A DNA stretch of 7,283 nt. It comes from Archangium sp. (GTDB taxonomy: Bacteria; Myxococcota; Myxococcia; Myxococcales; Myxococcaceae). Under the pieces are notes generated by a model. It was not told the DNA's origin. It ran no database searches and was given only the letters and a program-made list of their open reading frames with translations. Every line of letters begins with the position of its first letter. Within the stretch, counting starts at the first letter, position 1. The DNA lies in assembly GCA_016793585.1 (NCBI GenBank), contig JAEUJR010001133.1, forward strand, positions 1 to 7,283. The letters are read 5' to 3'. Shown here piece by piece: positions 1-6,001 of this stretch. The position numbers and the translations under genes are program-made.

Positions 1-462
1 CGCGCGCTCGCCGAGCGCCGTGAGCGCACCGAGAAAGAGCTCGCCAAGGAGCGCGAGAAGCAGGGCTTCCGCAAGGACATGCCCCTGCACCGCACCTACG
101 TGCACGAGATCGCGCAGCCCTCGAAGATTCAGCCCGCGCTCGAGAAGCTCATCGACTGGACGGCGAGCGCCGACTTCCGTGAGCTGCACCCGATCATGCA
201 GGCCTCGCGCGTGCAGCACGGCTTCATTCAGATCTTCCCGTTCACCGAGGGCAGCGGAAAAGTCGGCCGCTTCATGTCGAACTTCATCCTGCTCCGAAAC
301 GGGCTGCTGCCGGTCATCATCCCGTCGACCGATCGCAAGGAGTACTTCGACACCTTCCGCGGCTCGCCCCTGGTGTTCTCCAAGGCGCTGATGGATTGGA
401 TGGAGAACTCCCTCGACAACGGCCTCAAGTACTTCCGCGATCTCGGTCGCGCGTACCGCTGA
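1..462 (+). CDS. Fic-domain protein with degenerate active site, C-terminal part (5' end outside window)
   Basis: The frame is open from the first base and ends with TGA at 460-462, giving 153 visible residues; the start lies upstream. Residues 1-20 are a charged Arg/Glu/Lys stretch, probably helical. The rest follows the Fic fold: a HPIM..SRVQHGF helix (residues 63-75), then the Fic loop at residues 79-90 (bases 235-270), then a LPVIIPSTDRKEYFDTF segment (103-119) like the end of Fic domains. Active family members carry HPFxx-GNGRxxR and transfer AMP or another phosphate-containing group to a protein hydroxyl. Here the loop reads FPFTEGSGKVGR: the catalytic His is Phe79, the Asn is Ser85 and the first Arg is Lys87, while the acidic residue (Glu83), the glycines and the last Arg (Arg90) remain. 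Reading frame and flanking helices are intact, so this looks like a maintained but probably non-AMPylating Fic fold rather than a decayed gene. Its N-terminal partner domain, if any, cannot be seen. The fold assignment is strong; function is unknown. Confidence 0.8.
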   Translation, partial: RALAERRERTEKELAKEREKQGFRKDMPLHRTYVHEIAQPSKIQPALEKLIDWTASADFRELHPIMQASRVQHGFIQIFPFTEGSGKVGRFMSNFILLRNGLLPVIIPSTDRKEYFDTFRGSPLVFSKALMDWMENSLDNGLKYFRDLGRAYR

Positions 463-494
463 AACGACATTCCGTGGGCGCCGCTCCTGTCGTC

Positions 495-1541
495 ATGGCC
501 GTCACGGCGCTCTCCGCGAAGGCGAAGGTCGAGCGACTCGGCAAGCTCTTCAAGGGCCGCAAACGCGGGCTGGTGCTCACGCACGACAACCCCGACCCCG
601 ACTCGATGGCCTCGGCCGTCGCGCTCGCGGTGGTGCTGCACTCACGCCTCGGCATTCCCACCGACGTGGCCTACGGCGGCATCATCGGGCGCGCCGAGAA
701 CTCGGCCTTCGTGCGGGTGCTCAAGCTGCCGATCGTTCCCATCTCGCAGATCGAGGTCGAGCAGTACGATCTCTTCGCGCTGGTCGACACCCAGCAGGCC
801 GTGAAGAACCACGCGCTGCCCGACGGCGTGGTCGCCGACATCGTCATCGATCACCACCCCACCCGTGAAGGCGAGCTGGTGAACCCGTTCGCCGACCTCG
901 GCTCGGGCGCCTACGGGGCGACGTCGACGGTGCTGACCGAGTACCTGCGCGCGGCGCGCATCGAGCCGTCTCCCGAGCTCGCGACGGCGCTCTATTACGG
1001 CATCAAGGCCGACACACGGGACCTCGAGCGGCAGACGAGCGACCCCGACGTCGACTGCTATCTCTGGCTGTTCCCCCGCATCGATCGCAACCTGCTGTCC
1101 GAGATCGAGCACCCGCAGCTGCCGCTCCGCTACTTCCGGCTGTACCACTCGGCGATCGAGAAGGCCCGGCTGTTCACTGGCGCGGTCATCACCGATCTCG
1201 GAGAGGTCTACTCGCCCGACATGGTGGCCGAGGTCGCCGAGCGCCTGTCATTCCTCGAAGAGGCGAAGTGGTCGCTCGCGTCGGGCAGCTACCGCAGCCA
1301 GCTGTACCTCTCGCTGCGCTGCACCGATCGCCGCATGAACGCGGGCCGGTTGATTCGTGAGGTCTGTGAAGGCCTCGGCGGTTCGGCTGGTGGCCACGGC
1401 AGCATGGCCGGCGCGCGCATTCCCCTCGTGGGCAAGCGGGCAAACCGGGCGGCGCTCAAGCGCGAGGTCGTGCGCCGGTTCAAGGCCGCGTTCGGCGTCG
1501 AGGGTGAGCGTGGCGTGTCGCTCCTCTCGGACGAAGCGTGA
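495..1541 (+). CDS. DHH/DHHA1 family phosphoesterase (NrnA/exopolyphosphatase-like)
   Basis: From ATG 495 the protein has 348 residues, a normal size for stand-alone DHH-DHHA1 enzymes. All metal-binding motifs are present: motif I THDNPDPDS (residues 29-37; His30, Asp34, Asp36), motif II LVDTQ (Asp98), motif III IDHHP (Asp119-His120-His121) and motif IV KADTRD (Asp173). The C-terminal DHHA1 substrate-binding motif is GGHGSMAGARIP (299-310). The family uses two Mn2+ ions to hydrolyse phosphodiester or phosphoanhydride bonds in nano-RNA, pAp, cyclic dinucleotides or short polyphosphate; the sequence does not say which. No membrane segment or CBS/PAS domain is visible, so it is probably a soluble cytoplasmic enzyme. 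An in-frame GTG at 474, 11 bases after the Fic stop, is an alternative start adding seven residues. Neither start has a good Shine-Dalgarno; I prefer the ATG because the fold begins just after it. The gene probably relies on coupling to the Fic gene. Its stop overlaps the next start as GTGA. Confidence 0.9.
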   Translation: MAVTALSAKAKVERLGKLFKGRKRGLVLTHDNPDPDSMASAVALAVVLHSRLGIPTDVAYGGIIGRAENSAFVRVLKLPIVPISQIEVEQYDLFALVDTQQAVKNHALPDGVVADIVIDHHPTREGELVNPFADLGSGAYGATSTVLTEYLRAARIEPSPELATALYYGIKADTRDLERQTSDPDVDCYLWLFPRIDRNLLSEIEHPQLPLRYFRLYHSAIEKARLFTGAVITDLGEVYSPDMVAEVAERLSFLEEAKWSLASGSYRSQLYLSLRCTDRRMNAGRLIREVCEGLGGSAGGHGSMAGARIPLVGKRANRAALKREVVRRFKAAFGVEGERGVSLLSDEA

Positions 1542-2662
1542 TCTACCTCGACTTCAACGCTGGAGCCCCGCTGCGCCCCGAGGTCGCCGAGCACCTCTCA
1601 CGCGCGTTCGTCGAGACTGCCGGCAACCCCTCTTCGGTGCATCAGGTCGGCCGGGCCGCGCGCAAACGGCTCGACGCTGCCCGAGAAGCCGTCGCGCGTG
1701 CGTTCGGTGCGGCGAGCCCGCGGGAGATCGTCTTCACGGGTTCAGGCAGTGAAGCGGCCGCGCTCGCGATCATCGGCGGGTGGCTGTCGCGCAGCGATCA
1801 GAAGAAGACGAAGCTGGTCACCTCGACCATCGAGCACCCGTGTGTGATCGGCGCGGCGAAGCGGGTGGAGGCCCTCGGTGGCCAGATCGTCTGGGTGAAG
1901 CCCGACGCGAGCGGGCGTGTTCCCGAAGCGGCGATGCTGGCAGCGCTGACCGACGACGTCGCCCTGTGCTCGCTCATGTGGGTGAACAACGAGACGGGCG
2001 TGCTGCAGCCGGTCGAGGCCGTCTCGCGCGCGTGCGTCGCGAAGGGCATCGTCTTTCACACCGACGCCGTGCAGGCGATCGGCAAGGTGCCCGCGACGCT
2101 GCGTGAGGTGCCGGCCGATCTGCTCTCGTTCTCGGCGCACAAGCTGGGCGGCCCCGCGGGCGTCGGCGTGTTGATCAACCGACGGCAGGTCGACGTGAGC
2201 GCGCTGGTGCCCGGTCATCAAGAGAACGGCCGGCGCGGTGGAACGCAGAGCGTCGCGATGGCCGAGGGGCTCGTGCTCGCGCTCGAGGCGACGGTGAAAG
2301 AGAGCGTGTCGCCGCTGCTGCGCGACGACCTCGAGCGACGCCTGCTCGCCGCCCTGCCCGGCACCCGCGTCAACGGCGCAGGCGCGCCTCGCGTGGCGAC
2401 GACCAGCAACCTCTGCTTCCCCGGCGCCGACGGTGAAGGGCTGCTCATCGCGCTCGATCTCGAAGGCATCTGCGTCTCGACCGGCGCCGCCTGCGCTTCG
2501 GGGTCGCTCACGCCCTCGCACGTGCTGACGTCGATGGGCCTCTCGCCTTCGGAGGCCCAGGCGACGCTGCGACTGTCGTTGGGCCGAACGACCACCGCCG
2601 CCGAGATCGACGCGGTCGTGAATTCGCTCACGAAGCTCGTGCCATCGGTTCGCGCCAGCTGA
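1538..2662 (+). CDS. Cysteine desulfurase, group I (NifS/IscS-like)
   Basis: The product is a 374-residue PLP enzyme that removes sulfur from L-cysteine, leaving alanine and an enzyme persulfide used for Fe-S clusters or thio-modification. Visible signatures: N-terminal YLDFNAGAP (3-11) and GNPSSVH (29-35); IEHPCV with His100, which stacks on PLP; WVNNETG (148-154); HTDAVQ with Asp176 and Gln179; SFSAHKLGGP with the PLP lysine Lys202; and STGAACASGS with the persulfide Cys319 on the loop typical of group I enzymes. The family segment usually written GGxQExGxRxGT reads PGHQENGRRGGT (225-236), slightly divergent. The start is GTG at 1538, inside the preceding stop (GTGA), and the protein begins directly with the fold, so this start is convincing and implies translational coupling. 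No iscU, iscA, suf or nif partner lies in the window, so iscS versus nifS cannot be decided. The next gene encodes an Fe-S protein, a plausible client. Confidence 0.95.
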   Translation: MIYLDFNAGAPLRPEVAEHLSRAFVETAGNPSSVHQVGRAARKRLDAAREAVARAFGAASPREIVFTGSGSEAAALAIIGGWLSRSDQKKTKLVTSTIEHPCVIGAAKRVEALGGQIVWVKPDASGRVPEAAMLAALTDDVALCSLMWVNNETGVLQPVEAVSRACVAKGIVFHTDAVQAIGKVPATLREVPADLLSFSAHKLGGPAGVGVLINRRQVDVSALVPGHQENGRRGGTQSVAMAEGLVLALEATVKESVSPLLRDDLERRLLAALPGTRVNGAGAPRVATTSNLCFPGADGEGLLIALDLEGICVSTGAACASGSLTPSHVLTSMGLSPSEAQATLRLSLGRTTTAAEIDAVVNSLTKLVPSVRAS

Positions 2663-2705
2663 CGATTCGCCGCAGGTGCGCTCAAGTCCGGCTCCCCCGC
2701 CGTCC

Positions 2706-2710
2706 AGGAG
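2706..2710 (+). promoter_or_regulatory. Ribosome binding site for the Rieske oxidoreductase gene
   Basis: AGGAG lies six bases before the ATG at 2717, a near-ideal Shine-Dalgarno match and spacing. It is the clearest ribosome binding site in the window and fixes the start of the oxidoreductase. It lies in the only sizeable gap (2663-2716, 54 bases); I see no convincing -35/-10 promoter pair or terminator hairpin in that gap, so the gene is most likely read through from the cysteine desulfurase. Confidence 0.8.
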
Positions 2711-2716
2711 TTCTCC

Positions 2717-4261
2717 ATGAGCGAGCCGTTGAAGGCCTCGGGCCCCGAGCTGACGTCGGGCATCGACGTGAGCACCATTCCCGAAGGGGCGCTACTCACG
2801 GCCCAGGTGAAGGGCGAACCTGTCGTCGCGACCCGGCGAGGCGACGAGGTCTTCGTCGTCTCTGCGGCCTGCGGCCACTACGGCGCGCCGCTGTGGGACG
2901 GCGCGGTGATCGGCTTCGAGGTGCGTTGCCCGTGGCACCACGCCAGCTTCGATCTGCGCACTGGAGAAGCCGTCGGCCCGCCCGCGCCTCGTGGCATCGC
3001 GACCTGGGCCACCTCGCAACAGGGCAACCTGGTCTTCGCTGGTGAGCGCAGGGAGCCCAGCGCGCGCACCGGAGTGGTGACGTCGCCGAGCTCGGTGCTG
3101 ATCGTCGGCGCTGGAGCAGCCGGTGACGCCGCCGCCGAGCAACTGCGCCGCCGCGGCTATGAAGGGCCGATCACCCTCGTCGCGAAAGACGCAGAGGGCT
3201 GGCCCATCGACCGGCCCAACCTGTCGAAAGACACGCTCGCAGGCACCGCCCCGCCCGACTGGCTGCCGATTCGGGGCGCCGAGTTCTACGCCGCCAAGCG
3301 CATCGAGCTCGTCGACGCGACGGTCACGCGGCTCGACGCCGAGAAGAAGGTCGCGGTGCTCTCCGATGGCCGCACCCTGCCCTTCGGCGCGGCGTTGCTG
3401 GCGACCGGCGCGAGCCCGATTCGCCTGCCCATTCCCGGCGCCGAGCTGCCACACGTGCACGTGCTGCGCACCCTGCCCGACTTGAACGGCCTGCTGGTTG
3501 GCCTGAAGCCCGGCGTGAGGGTCGCGGTGATCGGGGCGAGCTTCATCGGCCTCGAGGTCGCGGCCTCGCTGCGTACGCGCGGCTTCGAGGTCTCGGTGAT
3601 CGCTCCAGACGCGCAGCCGCTCGCCCGAATTCTCGGGCCCGACGTCGGCGCCTTCGTGCGCTCGCTCCACGAAGAAAAGGGCGTTCGCTTCTTCCTGTCG
3701 CGCAAGCCCACGTCGATCACGGCGTCGGCGATCGCGTGTGACGACGGCTCCACCATCGCCGCCGACGTGGTGGTGCTGGGTGTCGGCGTTCGCCCGAACC
3801 TGGCCGTCGCCGAAGCGAGCGGGCTCACCGTCGACCGAGGCGTGGTGGTCGACGCGAACCTTCGAACGAGCGCCCCTGGCATCTGGGCTGCTGGAGACAT
3901 CGCGCGGTTCCCTCACGGCGACACGACGTGGCGCATCGAGCATTGGGTCGTGGCGCAGCAGCAGGGGCAGGCAGCGGCGCTCGACATGCTCGGCGTCGGA
4001 GCGCCTTTCGGGCACGTGCCATTCTTCTGGAGCCAGCACTACGACGTGCCCATCAACTACGTCGGTCACGCCGAGTCGTGGGACGTGGCCGAGGTCGCCG
4101 GCTCGCTCGCCGCGCGCAACGCACTCGTCGCGTACCGAAAGGGCGGAGCGATCGTCGCGCTCGCCAGCGTCTACCGTGACCGCGACAGCCTGCTCGCCGA
4201 AGACGCGCTGCACCGCAACGATCAGCCACTGCTCGAGCGGCTCATGCGGAGCGTCAGCTGA
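2717..4261 (+). CDS. Rieske [2Fe-2S]/FAD-dependent NAD(P)H oxidoreductase, AIF-like (AIFM3-type architecture)
   Basis: The 514-residue protein fuses an N-terminal Rieske domain to a flavin reductase. The Rieske ligands are Cys52-Gly-His54 and Cys71-Pro-Trp-His74, within residues 15-110. A linker leads to the FAD-binding fold VLIVGAGAAG (127-136) with a DRPNLSK segment (165-171). A second dinucleotide fold, VAVIGASFIGLE (269-280), should bind NAD(P)H. The ATG motif LLATGASP (227-234) and the second FAD-binding motif IWAAGDIARF (389-398) are intact. The C-terminal reductase domain has FFWSQHYDVPINYVGHA (436-452). No redox CxxC follows the first GxGxxG, so this is not a disulfide reductase; it belongs with ferredoxin-reductase and apoptosis-inducing-factor-like proteins. 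The expected chemistry is electron flow from NAD(P)H through FAD to the Rieske cluster or an outside acceptor; the partner is unknown. No signal peptide or membrane helix is seen. The start is set by AGGAG at 2706-2710. The last 8 bases overlap the convergent esterase gene. Confidence 0.93.
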   Translation: MSEPLKASGPELTSGIDVSTIPEGALLTAQVKGEPVVATRRGDEVFVVSAACGHYGAPLWDGAVIGFEVRCPWHHASFDLRTGEAVGPPAPRGIATWATSQQGNLVFAGERREPSARTGVVTSPSSVLIVGAGAAGDAAAEQLRRRGYEGPITLVAKDAEGWPIDRPNLSKDTLAGTAPPDWLPIRGAEFYAAKRIELVDATVTRLDAEKKVAVLSDGRTLPFGAALLATGASPIRLPIPGAELPHVHVLRTLPDLNGLLVGLKPGVRVAVIGASFIGLEVAASLRTRGFEVSVIAPDAQPLARILGPDVGAFVRSLHEEKGVRFFLSRKPTSITASAIACDDGSTIAADVVVLGVGVRPNLAVAEASGLTVDRGVVVDANLRTSAPGIWAAGDIARFPHGDTTWRIEHWVVAQQQGQAAALDMLGVGAPFGHVPFFWSQHYDVPINYVGHAESWDVAEVAGSLAARNALVAYRKGGAIVALASVYRDRDSLLAEDALHRNDQPLLERLMRSVS

Positions 4262-5660
4262 GGCTCGGCGAGAGCCGCGAGTGTGTGTCGAACCGCATCA
4301 CGCCCCCGGCATCGTGAAACGCCGGCCACCCTGGATTGCCGTGGGTTGCGAAGTCGAGCCAGGCCTTGTGCATCGCGCGTGTGAGCGTCTCGGGAGGCTC
4401 GTCGCCCAGAAGGGCCTGACAGCACCGGGTCGTGTCGAAGACGAACGGCACGTCGAGCCCGTGCGCGGCGCCGTACCGGGGTGAGCGCCACGCGAAGTCG
4501 TAGACGAAGGTCGGCCCGCGATGACGGGCGGCGGTGCGGCGACTCGGGGCGCGGAACATCAGCTCCGTGTACGCAGCGGTGAGCGCGCGCGCCGGAGTCA
4601 CGGCTGGGTCGTTCAACCCGTGCTGCGAGAGCAGCGCTTCTGCGTGAGGGTACGTGGTCGCCAACTCGGCGATCGCGGCGCGTGCGTCGAGACCGGTGAA
4701 CGCCTCGGCTCCGAACCCCAGGTTCGCTTCTTCGAGCGTCGTGCCAATCAACAGCTCGACGTCGAGTGAAGCGGCGGCCGCCTCAGGAAGCACGTCATCG
4801 CCCGTGGTGGGCAGGAACAGCGCGCGCCCGTGCCCCGCGTCGACTCCCTGGGCATCGCGCAGATCGGGCCGCGCGGGGCCTCGCAGCAGCGCGCCCTGCC
4901 CTCGCAGCACCTCGGCGGCCGGAATCGACCGAAAGACATCGACGGTCGCAGCGACGCCGAGCCGTGCAGCGAGCGCCTTCGTGAGCTTCTCGGTGAGCGC
5001 GAGCGGGCGCGCCATCTCGTCATGCCCGCTCTGCACGATCGCCCGGCGGAACAGGCCGACGGAGCCTGGCGAGCGCAGCAACAACGCAACCGACGTTCCG
5101 CCAGCCGACTCTCCGAAGAGCGTGACCTTGTCGGGGTCACCACCGAACGCGGCGACGTTCTCGCGAACCCATTGCAACGCCGCGAGCTGATCGCGCAGGC
5201 CCAGGTTGGTGGCGTCGGGCAACGCCAGGAAGCCCTCGGCCCCGAGCCGGTAGTTCACCGTCACCAGCACCACGCCGCCGCGCGCGAACGAAGCGCCATC
5301 GAACGCCGGAGCAGCGCCCGAGCCGATCATGAACCCGCCGCCATGCAGGTAGACCATCACCGGCAACCCGCGCGTAGCCGGATCGGGCGTCCAGACGTTG
5401 AGGTTGAGGCAGGCACCGTCTCCAACCTCCCAACCGGGCCCGATCAGCGGCGCCAGGTTCGCGTTCGATGAGTGCAGCGCCGGTTGCGGCGCCGTGGGGC
5501 CGAAGCTGGTCGCGCTCCTCGTTCCAGCCCAGCGTTCGGCGCGCGCGGGAGGTGCGAATCGCAGCGCCCCCGTCGGAGCGGCCGCGTAGGGAATACCCAG
5601 AAAGCGGGTGACTCCCCCGACGCGCGCTCCGAGGAGTCGCCCCTGAGCGATCGTGATCAT
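4254..5660 (-). CDS. Type B carboxylesterase (para-nitrobenzyl-esterase-like)
   Basis: From ATG 5660 the protein has 468 residues, slightly shorter than typical bacterial type B esterases (about 490-510). Residues FLGIPYAAAPTGALRF (20-35) match the family N-terminus, HGGGF (106-110) forms the oxyanion hole, and GESAGG (183-188) is the nucleophile elbow with Ser185. By alignment with the family, Glu311 in GTTLEEANLGF and His400 in GAAHGLDVPFVF complete the triad. It should hydrolyse carboxylic esters in the cytoplasm, as no signal peptide is present; the natural substrate is unknown. CLNLNVW (84-90) matches the usual CLxLNVW motif. The ATG overlaps the stop of the upstream small gene as ATGA (5657-5660), so translation is probably coupled. 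A GTG three codons earlier (5669) is a less likely start. It is the last gene of a four-gene minus-strand block with the Ser/Thr kinase and ends 8 bases inside the convergent oxidoreductase gene. Confidence 0.93.
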   Translation of the reverse strand: MITIAQGRLLGARVGGVTRFLGIPYAAAPTGALRFAPPARAERWAGTRSATSFGPTAPQPALHSSNANLAPLIGPGWEVGDGACLNLNVWTPDPATRGLPVMVYLHGGGFMIGSGAAPAFDGASFARGGVVLVTVNYRLGAEGFLALPDATNLGLRDQLAALQWVRENVAAFGGDPDKVTLFGESAGGTSVALLLRSPGSVGLFRRAIVQSGHDEMARPLALTEKLTKALAARLGVAATVDVFRSIPAAEVLRGQGALLRGPARPDLRDAQGVDAGHGRALFLPTTGDDVLPEAAAASLDVELLIGTTLEEANLGFGAEAFTGLDARAAIAELATTYPHAEALLSQHGLNDPAVTPARALTAAYTELMFRAPSRRTAARHRGPTFVYDFAWRSPRYGAAHGLDVPFVFDTTRCCQALLGDEPPETLTRAMHKAWLDFATHGNPGWPAFHDAGGVMRFDTHSRLSPSLS

Positions 5661-5998
5661 CGGCAGCACTCGAACGCGCCAGCGCTGGAGACGACCTGCA
5701 CGTCACGGCCACGCTCGAGCGGCTTCCACCCATGCATGAGTGCGAAGTCGATGGCCTGTCGCACGAAGCGTGGGCCCACGATCGGCGGGTCGTTGCGCGC
5801 TGACGACTCGAGCGTGAGAACGCCATCGCTCACGTGGACGTCGCTGAGGGTGAGCCAGGGATCGCGCCAGTTGGGCAGCCGAACGATCAGCCGACTGCCT
5901 CCGGCCACCACCACGAGCTCACTGGCTGCAGGCCGGAACTGCCAGAACAGCACCTGCGTGCCCACGGTGATCGTCCGGAACCCGCGCGGGCGCTTCAT
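5657..5998 (-). CDS. Conserved-looking hypothetical protein of 113 residues between kinase and esterase
   Basis: I do not recognise a named family. The ATG at 5998 lies three bases after the kinase stop codon (6002-6004), and the gene's TGA overlaps the esterase ATG as ATGA, so it sits in a tight operon and is very likely translated, although no Shine-Dalgarno is visible. The protein is soluble, with no signal peptide or membrane segment. The first 65 residues look rich in beta strands (VGTQVLFWQF, ELVVVAGGSRLIVRL, DGVLTLES), with a distinctive WRDPWL at 44-49. A helix follows, VGPRFVRQAIDFALMHGWKP (74-93), resembling the AI..AL..GW.P ending I recall in short uncharacterised bacterial proteins; that is memory, not a search result. 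The tail ends in Glu-Cys-Cys-Arg. The vicinal cysteines could bind metal or form a disulfide, but nothing nearby supports a choice. Possible roles are an accessory of the esterase or a target of the kinase, from position only. Confidence 0.75.
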   Translation of the reverse strand: MKRPRGFRTITVGTQVLFWQFRPAASELVVVAGGSRLIVRLPNWRDPWLTLSDVHVSDGVLTLESSARNDPPIVGPRFVRQAIDFALMHGWKPLERGRDVQVVSSAGAFECCR

Positions 5999-6001
5999 GG
6001 G

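Noticed and set aside
1..462. Toxin-antitoxin or Fic-toxin defence module
   Set aside because: The catalytic His is missing, no small antitoxin gene is adjacent on the visible side, and the neighbours are metabolic enzymes, so nothing supports a toxin role.
396..494. Upstream ATG extension of the DHH phosphoesterase
   Set aside because: It would overlap the Fic gene by 67 bases and add an Arg/Pro-rich stretch that matches the out-of-frame reading of the Fic gene, not the DHH fold. ATG 495 or GTG 474 are better.
1742..2521. A 259-codon open frame on the minus strand opposite the cysteine desulfurase
   Set aside because: Low-complexity Arg/His/Asp translation with no domain, mirroring a well-supported gene; treated as a shadow.
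2663..2716. Promoter in the gap before the oxidoreductase gene
   Set aside because: No recognisable -35/-10 pair or operator repeat is visible in the 54 bases; only the ribosome binding site is convincing.
2792..4213. A 473-codon open frame on the minus strand opposite the oxidoreductase gene
   Set aside because: It lies entirely antisense to a gene with full Rieske and FAD motifs. Its translation is Arg/Asp/His-rich and shows no domain. Long antisense frames are expected where third positions are nearly all G or C.
4262..4276. GGCTC-GGCGA-GAGCC hairpin after the oxidoreductase stop as an intrinsic terminator
   Set aside because: The stem is only five base pairs, no T-tract follows, and it lies inside the esterase coding region. 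Such short GC stems occur by chance in this composition.
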